Source: a bacterium (GTDB lineage: Bacteria; Myxococcota_A; Bradymonadia; UBA7976; UBA1532). Taken from it: a stretch of DNA of 64,000 nucleotides. Each line of letters opens with the position of its first letter. The stretch's first letter is position 1. Positions 17,537-25,344 of the stretch are shown in pieces. Made by a program: the position numbers and the translations under genes. Under the pieces are notes generated by a model. The model saw only the letters and a program-made list of their open reading frames with translations, was not told the origin of the DNA and made no database searches. The stretch is from positions 124,001 through 188,000 of the forward strand of contig JAUHXC010000009.1 in assembly GCA_030427205.1 (NCBI GenBank), given 5' to 3'.

Positions 17537-18772
17537 TCAGATGCCGCCGTCGGGGATGTCACCGACCATGCACGGCACCCCCGGATCGAACGGCTCCTCG
17601 GGGCACGGATCGCACGCGTCGCCGATGCCGTCGCCGTCGAGGTCCGCCTGGTCGGGGTTCGCCGCGTCGGGGCAGTTGTCCTCGAAGTTCAGCCGCCCGT
17701 CCCCATCGCGGTCGTCGCCCATGTTCATCTGGCACGCGTCGCCGACGCCGTCGCCGTCGCCGTCCTCCTGCTCGGGGTTGAACAGCAGCGGGCAGTTGTC
17801 GACGTCGTCATTGATACCGTCGCCGTCCTGGTCGACGGGCGGGCCGGCGTCCGGGGCGTCCATGCCGCACTCGGGATCGGGGTTGTCGGGGCACATGTCG
17901 CACAGGTCGCCGATCTCGTCGTCGTCGCTGTCCCGCTGGATCGGGTTGCCAGCCTCGGGGCAGTTGTCGCAGGCGTCGCCGAGCCCGTCGTTGTCGACGT
18001 CGCTCTGCTGGGGGTTGGCCTCGATCGGGCAGTTGTCGACCATGTCCATCACGCCGTCGCCGTCGAGGTCGCCGTCGGGCGGCGGGCCCATGTCGAGCTG
18101 CACGTCGCAGATGTCGCCCCGGCCGTCGCCGTCGCTGTCGGTCTGCTCGGGGTTGAAGGCGTCGGGGCAGTTGTCGCGATCGTCGGGTACGTCGTCCTCG
18201 TCGCGGTCGCCCACCGCCGGGCCGGCGTCGGGCTCGACCGGCTCGCAGGCGTCGCCGACCCCGTCGCCGTCGCCGTCGAGCTGGTCCGGGTTGAAGATCG
18301 CCGGGCAGTTGTCCATGCCGTCGGGCACGCCGTCTTCGTCGCCGTCCATCGGCGGCGGCAGCTGCATGTCGGGGTCGGGCGGCGTATCGCAGGCGTCGCC
18401 GAGACCGTCGTCGTCGGCGTCGGCCTGATCGGGGTTGGGTTCATCGGGGCAGTTGTCGCTCTGATCGGCGACGCCGTCCCCGTCGCGGTCGGCGGTCACC
18501 ACCTCGGCGTCCTGTTCGACGCCGTCGTCGGGGTCGGGCCCGGCGTCGCCGTTCTGCCCACCGCCCGCGCCGCCCGTGCCGCCCGTGCCGCCCATGCCGC
18601 CCATGCCGCCGTTTCCGCCGGCAGCGCCCGCGCCGCCGGCCCCTTCGACCATGCCGCCGCTGCCGCCGGATCCCATGTCGGCGTCGACGCCGCTGTCATC
18701 GTCGCAGGCCGTCACGAGGCACAGGCCCGCGATCAGACCGGCGACGAAGCGGAGAGTGATGCGTATCTTCAT
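17537..18772 (-). CDS. Thrombospondin type 3 repeat lipoprotein
   Basis: The 411-residue lipoprotein has lipobox LVTAC (Cys23), then a Gly-rich low-complexity linker (GGAGGAG / GGMGGTG, about 30-75), then about nine TSP3-like calcium-binding repeats of the form DxDGDGxxDxxDNCPxxxNPxQxDxDxDGxGDACD. The family binds many Ca2+ ions along a rigid stalk. Each repeat keeps its Cys pair. The start overlaps the stop of the upstream collagen-like gene by 4 bp (ATGA), so the two proteins probably work together at the cell surface. Confidence 0.93.
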   Translation of the reverse strand: MKIRITLRFVAGLIAGLCLVTACDDDSGVDADMGSGGSGGMVEGAGGAGAAGGNGGMGGMGGTGGTGGAGGGQNGDAGPDPDDGVEQDAEVVTADRDGDGVADQSDNCPDEPNPDQADADDDGLGDACDTPPDPDMQLPPPMDGDEDGVPDGMDNCPAIFNPDQLDGDGDGVGDACEPVEPDAGPAVGDRDEDDVPDDRDNCPDAFNPEQTDSDGDGRGDICDVQLDMGPPPDGDLDGDGVMDMVDNCPIEANPQQSDVDNDGLGDACDNCPEAGNPIQRDSDDDEIGDLCDMCPDNPDPECGMDAPDAGPPVDQDGDGINDDVDNCPLLFNPEQEDGDGDGVGDACQMNMGDDRDGDGRLNFEDNCPDAANPDQADLDGDGIGDACDPCPEEPFDPGVPCMVGDIPDGGI

Positions 18773-21700
18773 GGCAGGTACTCGATGCGGCTGCTGTCGT
18801 GGTAGCTCACCCCGCCGCCGAGGTGGGTATGGGATCGGGAGACCACCCCGCCGTGCCCGGCGAAGCTCCAGCCCGAGTCGGCCTTGACGATGCGCACGTC
18901 GCGCGGGCTGTTATTGCTGCGGTCGACGAAGGTGTGGCCGAACTTCGCGCGACCGTACTTGTGCCCGAAGAAGTTCACCACATCCTCGGTGACCTCGTAG
19001 CGGCTCTGGCTCAGCTCGACGACCGACATCTCGCCGACGTTGAACAGGCCGCGGCACGACGACGAGGGGTAGAGCGGGCGGTTGTCGCCGATGCGCTCGC
19101 GCACCCGCACGCCGCGCATGCTGAAGTAGGCGAAGTTGCCGGTCACCACCCGGTTGATGCAGCGGTAGTTGGTGCCGTTGTAGTTGACGGTGCGGGCGGT
19201 GTTCATCTCGATGATGGTGGTGATGTTGCCCGCGCCGTTGCTCCAGCCGGCGCCGTTGATGGTCAGGTCCTTGCGGCTGCCCACCGAGATGGGCGTCTCC
19301 CAGCGGTAGGTGGTATTGGCGCTGAGCTGCAGGTAGACGCAGCGATAGCCCGCCACATACGGCGCGAGGATCTGGCCGATGTCTTCGCCGGCGCGGATCG
19401 TCGGTCGATGGCAGTCGGTGCCCTCGCCGACGAGCAGGCCCTGGTAGGGCGTCGTCGCCTCGGGGTGGATGAAGAAGAGCTCCGACAGGCCCACCCGCCC
19501 GTTCTGGCCGGTGCCGGCGTAGAGGGTCCAGCGCAGGCCGGTGTAGGTGGCGTGGGGCACCTTCACCATGTAGTCGCTGCCGGTGAAGTTGCTGTTCTCG
19601 AAGTCGGCGAAGACATCCCAGCGGCCGGTGCCGCTGTTGTAGCCCTCCATCTTCCAGCGGCGGGCGGGCCAGTAGCGGGTGGTCCAGCCGACCCAGGCCC
19701 CGGCCTGGGTATGGTGCCCGGGCAGGCCTTCGATGGTGATGACCTGCGGGTTGTTGGCGGACGGCGCGCTGCCCGGGTAGTAGGGCTGCAGGTTGCCGTC
19801 GAACAGCCGGGCGGGGTCGAAGGTGGCCGGGCCCTGCTGGCTGACCCGATAGCGCAGGTGGCTGTTGAACAGCAGGTTGTGCTCGAAGCCCTGCGGGGTG
19901 CGGTTCGAGGTCATCGCCGGGCCGCGGATCACGCCGCGCACATCGAGCTTGTGCAGCGGGGTGTCGGTGCCCAGGCCCACGTTGCCCTCGGGCGTGATGC
20001 GCAGCCGGGTATCGCCGCCGGTATTGTCGGCGCGGTCGGCATAGGGCTGGGTGCCGATGAAGAACGAGTTCGAGTCGCTGTAGCGCAGGCCCGATCCGCT
20101 GCTGCCGACGACCATGGTCAGGTGGTCTTCGGTATTGGTGCGGTCGAGCACGGCGTTGATGTGCGCCGGCCGGGCGAGGTGCAACGCGTCGATGGGCGCC
20201 TCGGTGCCCAGGCCCACGTCGCCGTCGTGCTGGATGGTCATCGCCGGGTTGGGCGTGCCGTTGCCGCCGGTCGAGACGACGAACTGCAGCCCGCCGTGGT
20301 TCGAGCCCTCGGCGCCGCCGGCCCGCTCGCCGGCCAGGGCCCGGATCATGCCCCAGACCCCCTGGTTGTTCTCGGTGAGCGCCTCGAGCCGCACGAAGGG
20401 CCGGGTATCGCCGCCGGCGCGGTGGTTGCGCACCACGACGCCGGTCTCGAGCGCCGAGGTGTCGCTGACCATCACCTTGGCGGTGGGCGCGGTGGTGCCG
20501 ACGCCGAGGCGGCCGGCGACGGTCATGTCGCCGGTGGCGCGCACGTCGCTCTCGAGGCTGATGCCCTCGTCGTTGATCAGGCGCAGGTAGCCGTCGGTAT
20601 TGGCCCCGTCGAGCGGCGCGACGAAGACCTGGGCCTGGGTGCCGTTCCAGACGATGCGCCCGTCGGCGCCGGGGTCGGCGAAGGCGAACTGCTCGACGCC
20701 GGTGATGTGCCGGTCGCGCAGGCTGATGCTGGCGCCGGCCTGCATGGCCAGGTTACCGGTGACCCGCACGCTGCTCTCGAGGCTGATGCCGCCGTCGTTC
20801 TGCAGCCGCAGGTAGCCGTCGCCGTCGCTGTCGTCGAGCGGCGCGACCTTGATGCCCGCCGCGGTGCCGCTCCAGGTCAACAGCCCGTCGGGGCCGGGAT
20901 CGGCGAAGGCCATCGCGTTGACCCCGGTGATGTTGCGGTTCTGCAGGCTCAGCGCCGAGGTGCGCGGGTCGGGCGATCCGCCGTCGGCGGGGAAGGCGAT
21001 GCTCGAGACGGCCCGGGCCCCGGTCAGGCGGATGTTGGCCGCGCTGAGCGTGCGCGCCGTCTCGAGGTTGCCCACGGTGCCGGTGTTCTGGTCGACGCGC
21101 ATGAACCGGTTGGCGTGCAGGCCATCGAGCAGGTCGGCGTCGAGGCCTGATCCGCTGCCGTCGACCTGCACCAGCTTGTCTTTGACCTGATCGGGTGTAT
21201 CGGGGCTGCCGTCGCCGCCCGCCTGGCCCGCCGGCCCCTGCGGTCCGCGCGGGCCGTCGTCGCCCCGGGGCCCCCGCGGACCCTCCGGGCCCTGCAGCCC
21301 GGTGGGATCACCGACCCAGCGGCCGTCGCCGTCGATGACCAGCCCGACCCCGGCGATGCTCACCGTGCGCGGGGTGATGTCGCCGATGACGTTGACCGCG
21401 ATGTCCGACACCATCGCCGCGGGCACCTTGGCCACCGGCGTGCGCGGCTCGAGCTCGGCGCCGCCGTCGATGCGGATGCTCAGATACAGCGCGTCGCGGG
21501 TGAAGATGGCCGGGTCGAGCGGCTCGACGCTGCCGATGAAGAGGGCGTAGTAGCCCTCGAACAGCTCGACCCCCGGGTGCACCTCTTCGAACAGCCGCTC
21601 GCCGCCGTCGGCGGCGGTGTGCAGGCCGATGCGAAAGCGGTGCACGCCTTCGAGCGGCCGCCCGTCGGCGTCGACCACCAGGCCTTCCTGTACGAAGTGG

Positions 21701-21786
21701 TCGGGCAGTGCCACGGCCGGGCCGGCGGCCAGCAGCAGGCCCAGGCTCAGCAGCAGACCCGTCATCATGGGCGCGGCGCGCTGCAT
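18769..21786 (-). CDS. Secreted collagen-like, tail-fibre-like surface protein
   Basis: The 1005-residue protein has a Sec signal peptide ending near AVALP. Residues 25-160 are an N-terminal domain common to collagen-like proteins of this group (FVQEGLVVDADGRPLEGVHRFRIGL). A short Gly-X-Y run follows (GPEGPRGPRGDDGPRGPQGP, about 165-190). A long fibre-like part has two copies of a ~70-residue unit (ITGVxxxAFADPGxDG ... DGYLRL ... GISLES), then further GLGTxxP turns as in phage tail fibres. A discoidin-like part (FDGNLQPYYPG ... RWDVFADFENS) and a Cys-containing C-terminus complete it. Likely a trimeric adhesive fibre, acting with the overlapping TSP3 lipoprotein. GAGGAGGAG precedes the ATG. 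Confidence 0.85.
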   Translation of the reverse strand: MQRAAPMMTGLLLSLGLLLAAGPAVALPDHFVQEGLVVDADGRPLEGVHRFRIGLHTAADGGERLFEEVHPGVELFEGYYALFIGSVEPLDPAIFTRDALYLSIRIDGGAELEPRTPVAKVPAAMVSDIAVNVIGDITPRTVSIAGVGLVIDGDGRWVGDPTGLQGPEGPRGPRGDDGPRGPQGPAGQAGGDGSPDTPDQVKDKLVQVDGSGSGLDADLLDGLHANRFMRVDQNTGTVGNLETARTLSAANIRLTGARAVSSIAFPADGGSPDPRTSALSLQNRNITGVNAMAFADPGPDGLLTWSGTAAGIKVAPLDDSDGDGYLRLQNDGGISLESSVRVTGNLAMQAGASISLRDRHITGVEQFAFADPGADGRIVWNGTQAQVFVAPLDGANTDGYLRLINDEGISLESDVRATGDMTVAGRLGVGTTAPTAKVMVSDTSALETGVVVRNHRAGGDTRPFVRLEALTENNQGVWGMIRALAGERAGGAEGSNHGGLQFVVSTGGNGTPNPAMTIQHDGDVGLGTEAPIDALHLARPAHINAVLDRTNTEDHLTMVVGSSGSGLRYSDSNSFFIGTQPYADRADNTGGDTRLRITPEGNVGLGTDTPLHKLDVRGVIRGPAMTSNRTPQGFEHNLLFNSHLRYRVSQQGPATFDPARLFDGNLQPYYPGSAPSANNPQVITIEGLPGHHTQAGAWVGWTTRYWPARRWKMEGYNSGTGRWDVFADFENSNFTGSDYMVKVPHATYTGLRWTLYAGTGQNGRVGLSELFFIHPEATTPYQGLLVGEGTDCHRPTIRAGEDIGQILAPYVAGYRCVYLQLSANTTYRWETPISVGSRKDLTINGAGWSNGAGNITTIIEMNTARTVNYNGTNYRCINRVVTGNFAYFSMRGVRVRERIGDNRPLYPSSSCRGLFNVGEMSVVELSQSRYEVTEDVVNFFGHKYGRAKFGHTFVDRSNNSPRDVRIVKADSGWSFAGHGGVVSRSHTHLGGGVSYHDSSRIEYLP
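20515..20946 (-). repeat. Two ~70-codon internal repeats in the collagen-like gene
   Basis: Both copies read ITGVxxxAFADPGxDGxxxWxGTxxxxxVAPLDxxxxDGYLRLxNDxGISLESxVRxTGxxxxxxG. The first lies at about 20946-20738 and the second at about 20720-20515. They look like a duplicated module of the fibre shaft. Confidence 0.8.
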
Positions 21787-21798
21787 ATCTCCTCCTCG

Positions 21799-21816
21799 GG
21801 CCCCGCGATCGGGGCC
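21799..21816 (-). other. Hairpin in the leader of the collagen-like gene
   Basis: GGCCCCG, loop CGAT, CGGGGCC form a perfect 7-bp stem directly upstream of the GAGGAGGAG ribosome site of the leftward gene. It could modulate translation. No function is proved. Confidence 0.4.
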
Positions 21817-21829
21817 AACGGCGTCTTCG

Positions 21830-21946
21830 GCGCGGCGTCTTTTTCCGCATAGTCGTAAAAATGTCTTCCAGATGTAAAGCGGGGCCGCGCGTGCCCGCGC
21901 CCGGTGGGTGCGCTATCCTCGCCGCCTCTCACTGTGGAGCGCGCTC
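21830..21946. promoter_or_regulatory. Divergent promoter region with a T/A-rich core
   Basis: A stretch of unusually low GC (about 21840-21880, including TCTTTTTCC and CGTAAAAATG) lies between the leftward collagen-like gene and the rightward dehydrogenase-like gene. In so GC-rich a genome this is where promoters are expected. I cannot assign exact hexamers. Confidence 0.4.
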
Positions 21947-23257
21947 ATGTCACGCCTGCGCAAGATATTGCTCGTATTGCTCGCCGTCGTGGTGGCGGTC
22001 GTGCTCTTCGCCCTGACCCCGTTCGGCGGCCAGGCCCTGCGCCGGCTGGCGGTCGACGTCTTCACCCCCGAGTACCACCCGCCGGCGGGCGCCGATGACA
22101 AGGTCGCGATCTTCGACGGCCTCGACGCCGATCGGCCGCGCATCGAGGTCGGCCTGGCGCCGGTGGCCGAGGGCTTCACCGGCCCGGTGGCGGCGATCGC
22201 GGTGCCCGGCGACCGGGGGCTGATGGTCGTGCTCGAGAAGAGCGGCAAGGCGTGGTGGTTCGATTGGGCGCAGCCCGAGACGCGCGGCGTATTGCTCGAT
22301 CTGCCGGTGCTCGTCGCCGGGGAGCAGGGCCTGCTCGGGCTGGCCTTCCACCCGGACTTCGCCGCGAACGGGCGCTTCTTCGTCAACGCCACCGTCGCCG
22401 CCGACGGGCGCGACGTGACCCGGGTGCTGCGCTTCGCGGTGCCGCCGGGCAGCGATCTGCGCAGCGCGAAGCCGACCCTCGAACAGACGGTCCTCGAGGT
22501 CGATCAGCCCTATCAGAACCACAACGCCGGCGATCTGGCCTTCGGCCCGGACGGCATGCTGTACGTGGGCTTGGGCGACGGCGGCTTCAAGGACGATCCC
22601 CACGGCGACGGCCAGAATCGGGCGACGCTCCTGGGCTCGATGCTGCGGATCGACGTCGACGGGGCGACCGCCGAGCGGGGCTATGCCATCCCGGCGGACA
22701 ACCCGTTCGCCGGCCGGCCCTCCGCCGCCGAGGGCGAGCCGCGGCCCGAGATCTGGGCCTGGGGCCTGCGCAACCCGTGGCGCTACGCCTTCGCGCCCGA
22801 CGGGCGGCTGATCGTCGCCGACGTGGGCCAGGACCTCTACGAAGAGGTGACCATCATCGGCGCCGGGCAGAACGGCGGCTGGAACGTGCGCGAGGCGGAG
22901 CATTGCTTCCCGGCCGATGTCTCCGACTGCCCGAGCGAAGGCATGGTGGATCCGATCTACAGCTACGGCCGGCGCGACGGGCAGTCGATCACCGGCGGCT
23001 TCGTCTACACCGGCGAGCGGGTGCCGGCCCTGGCCGGGCGCTATGTCTTCGGCGACTTCATCTCGGGGCGGCTGTGGGCGCTCGATCTGCCGTCGGCGGA
23101 CGCGGCGCCGGGGCAGGGGAGCGCCGGGCGGGGCACGGTGCACAGCCTCGGCCGCTGGGGCATCCTGGTGTCGTCGTTCGGCACGACGCCCGAGGGCGAG
23201 CTGCTGGCGGTCGACTTCGGCAGCGGCACGCTCTATCAGCTCGTCGCGGCCCGCTGA
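21947..23257 (+). CDS. Membrane-anchored PQQ-dependent sugar (sorbosone) dehydrogenase-like protein
   Basis: The 436-residue protein has an N-terminal membrane anchor (RKILLVLLAVVVAVVLFAL) and a six-bladed beta-propeller of the glucose/sorbosone dehydrogenase family. Family landmarks: GEQGLLGLAFHPDFAANGRFF, HNAGDLAFGPDGMLYVGLGDGG, EIWAWGLRNPWRYAF, ADVGQDLYEEV, ITGGFVYTG and YVFGDF. Such proteins oxidise sugars or aldoses in the periplasm with PQQ, but many members are uncharacterised. The ATG at 21947 has GGAG 7 bp upstream, better than the in-frame ATG at 21908. The rhodanese gene starts one base after its stop. Confidence 0.9.
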   Translation: MSRLRKILLVLLAVVVAVVLFALTPFGGQALRRLAVDVFTPEYHPPAGADDKVAIFDGLDADRPRIEVGLAPVAEGFTGPVAAIAVPGDRGLMVVLEKSGKAWWFDWAQPETRGVLLDLPVLVAGEQGLLGLAFHPDFAANGRFFVNATVAADGRDVTRVLRFAVPPGSDLRSAKPTLEQTVLEVDQPYQNHNAGDLAFGPDGMLYVGLGDGGFKDDPHGDGQNRATLLGSMLRIDVDGATAERGYAIPADNPFAGRPSAAEGEPRPEIWAWGLRNPWRYAFAPDGRLIVADVGQDLYEEVTIIGAGQNGGWNVREAEHCFPADVSDCPSEGMVDPIYSYGRRDGQSITGGFVYTGERVPALAGRYVFGDFISGRLWALDLPSADAAPGQGSAGRGTVHSLGRWGILVSSFGTTPEGELLAVDFGSGTLYQLVAAR

Positions 23258-23258
23258 G

Positions 23259-24236
23259 GTGCGCTCGACGGCCGGCAGGTGGTTGGTGGGTTTGGGGCTG
23301 ATCGGCGTGGCGCTGGCCTGCGGCCACGCGGTCTATCGCGGCGATCGCGCGCCGCCGGAGGGGCAGCGGGTGACCGACGGTGACGGCGGCCTCGACCCGA
23401 GCGCGGCCCCGTGGGTGGTCGACGCGCAGCGGGCGCTGGTCGATGTGGGCGAGGGCGCGCTGCTGCTCGACGCCCGCGCCGCCGATCAATACGCCGCGGG
23501 CCACGTCGAGGGCGCGGTCGCGGTGCAATGGCAGCTCTTCTCGGCGGAGGGCGACATCGAGCGCGGGCGCTTGCACCCCGACGACGCCGTGCTGCAGGCG
23601 GCGGTCGACGGCCTCGGCGTGCGGGGCGATACGCCGGTGCGGGTCGTGGGCGATCCGGTGCTCGGCTGGGGCGAGGACGGGCGCATCGTCTGGATGCTGC
23701 GCACTCTGGGCCACGACGACGTCGCGCTGGTCGACGGCGGACACGCCGCGCTGGCGGCGGCCGGCGCGGCGGTGGTGACCGCGGTCGCGCCGGCGCCGAC
23801 GGCGGACTTCACGATCCAGCGGCGGGACGACTGGTCGATCGAGACGCCGGCCTTGCGCGCGCTGGTCGCCGACGGGGCCGTGCAGCGGGGCGATGTGGTG
23901 CTCATCGACGCCCGCGAGGCCCGGGAGTACGCCGGGGAGACGCCCTACGGCGAGCGCCGCGGGGGGCACGTACCGGGGGCAGCGCATCTGCACTACCGGG
24001 ATCTGCTGACGCCTCAGGGCTTCCTGCGGCCCGTCGCCGAGCTGCAGAGCCTGCTGGCCGAGCGCGGCGCGCAGCCGGCGGCGCCGATCGTGGTCTACTG
24101 CACCGGTGGCGTGCGCTCGGGCTGGTTCGTCGCGGCGCTGAGCGCGCTGGGCTACGCCGACGTGCGCAACTACCCCGGCTCGATGTGGGCCTGGGCCGCC
24201 GGTCCGCCGGAGGCCTTCCCGCTCGAGACCGATTGA
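23259..24236 (+). CDS. Tandem rhodanese sulfurtransferase lipoprotein
   Basis: The 325-residue protein has a signal peptide and lipobox VALAC (Cys21), followed by two rhodanese domains (about 50-170 and 185-320). Only the second has the active-site Cys, Cys281 in the loop CTGGVRS; the first lacks it (GDPVLGWGEDG), the normal pattern in tandem rhodaneses. Family role: transfer of sulfane sulfur from thiosulfate or 3-mercaptopyruvate. A lipidated, periplasmic form is less usual. The GTG at 23259 is chosen because the signal peptide begins there. It follows the dehydrogenase-like gene by one base, so they form an operon. Confidence 0.88.
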   Translation: MRSTAGRWLVGLGLIGVALACGHAVYRGDRAPPEGQRVTDGDGGLDPSAAPWVVDAQRALVDVGEGALLLDARAADQYAAGHVEGAVAVQWQLFSAEGDIERGRLHPDDAVLQAAVDGLGVRGDTPVRVVGDPVLGWGEDGRIVWMLRTLGHDDVALVDGGHAALAAAGAAVVTAVAPAPTADFTIQRRDDWSIETPALRALVADGAVQRGDVVLIDAREAREYAGETPYGERRGGHVPGAAHLHYRDLLTPQGFLRPVAELQSLLAERGAQPAAPIVVYCTGGVRSGWFVAALSALGYADVRNYPGSMWAWAAGPPEAFPLETD

Positions 24237-24268
24237 TCAGAAGCAGGCTCGGTCGGGCTCGGCCCGGT

Positions 24269-25255
24269 TCAGTCGGGCTCGATGTCGATGTGCTTCACCT
24301 GCGGCACCGCCTCGCGGATCTCGGCCTCGATGGCGTCGATCTCGTCGCCGAGGTGGGTGATGACCTTCTCGGCGTACGCGGCGGCGAACGCGTGCAGCGC
24401 GGCCTTGTCGGCGAGCGGCCACGCCGCGTCGATGTCGTCGGCGAGGCGCTCGGCGAAGCGCTCGCCCTTGAAGTCGACGGCGAGCAGCACATCGTAGGTC
24501 TCGGTGTCGATGATGCGGGACTTCATCTCGACGATGTCGGCGACGGTGCCGTGCTTGCGCAGCACCGCCCGCACCTTGCCCCGGGCCTCGGCGGGCATGG
24601 ACCGGCCGACGAGCAGCTCCTTGTTGCGGATGATGAGCCAGATGGCCACCGCGCCCAGAAGCAGCCCGATGAGGATCGAGCCGATCGCGTCCCACCAGAC
24701 CTGGCCGGTGAGCTTGGTCAGGGCGATGGTGGTCAGCGCGATGAGCACGCCGAGGCAGGCGGCGGCGTCTTCGAGCAGCACCGCCACCGCCGAGACGTCG
24801 GCCTCGGTGCGCAGATACTTGAGGAAGTCCCGGTCGCCCTTGGCGTCCCACAGGCCCTTGAAGGCGACCCACAGCACGGCGGCCTCGACGACGAGCGCGA
24901 AGAGCAGCACGCCGATGGCCCAGCCGAGCCCGGTGACCTCGTGCGGATGCATCAGCGCGTCGACGCCGTGGTAGAGCGTGACCCCACAGCCGAGGAAGAA
25001 GATGCCGACGGCGCTCATCAGCGCCCAGACGTAGCGCTCGCGGCCGTAGCCGTAGTGATAGTCCGCGTCGGCTTCCTGTTCGGAGCGCACGATGCCGATG
25101 AACAGCAGGATCTGGTTCATCAGGTCGGCCAGCGTATGGATCGCCTCGCTCAGCATGCCCGCCGAGCCGGTCACGAAGAAGCCGGCGAACTTGGCGACCA
25201 TCACCAGTGAGTTGCCGCCGATCGCGGCGGCGACCGCGGTCTTGGAGTCGGCCAT
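24269..25255 (-). CDS. Cation diffusion facilitator transporter (ZnT9-like)
   Basis: The 328-residue CDF protein has about six membrane segments. Seen: MLSEAIHTLADLMNQ with His and Asp in TM2, YHYGYGRERYVWAL after it, a long hydrophobic middle, and LLEDAAACLGVLIAL in TM5, where the acidic pair replaces the usual HxxxD, as in the SLC30A9/ZnT9 branch. A cytosolic C-terminal domain of about 120 residues ends VPQVKHIDIEPD. The likely role is proton-coupled export of divalent cations. The ATG has GAGGAG upstream. It converges on the rhodanese gene. Confidence 0.92.
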   Translation of the reverse strand: MADSKTAVAAAIGGNSLVMVAKFAGFFVTGSAGMLSEAIHTLADLMNQILLFIGIVRSEQEADADYHYGYGRERYVWALMSAVGIFFLGCGVTLYHGVDALMHPHEVTGLGWAIGVLLFALVVEAAVLWVAFKGLWDAKGDRDFLKYLRTEADVSAVAVLLEDAAACLGVLIALTTIALTKLTGQVWWDAIGSILIGLLLGAVAIWLIIRNKELLVGRSMPAEARGKVRAVLRKHGTVADIVEMKSRIIDTETYDVLLAVDFKGERFAERLADDIDAAWPLADKAALHAFAAAYAEKVITHLGDEIDAIEAEIREAVPQVKHIDIEPD

Positions 25256-25344
25256 GGGATCTCCTCGAGTGTAGGCCCGCAGAATGAACCGTCGACGGTC
25301 GAGGATCCAGGGCGTACTGCCCGGTGGCGCCGGCGCGCCGGCGA

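Noticed and set aside
18799..21150. A 783-codon plus-strand frame opposite the collagen-like gene
   Set aside because: Its product is low-complexity His/Gly/Val/Ala sequence with no domain; the minus frame has a signal peptide and Gly-X-Y run.
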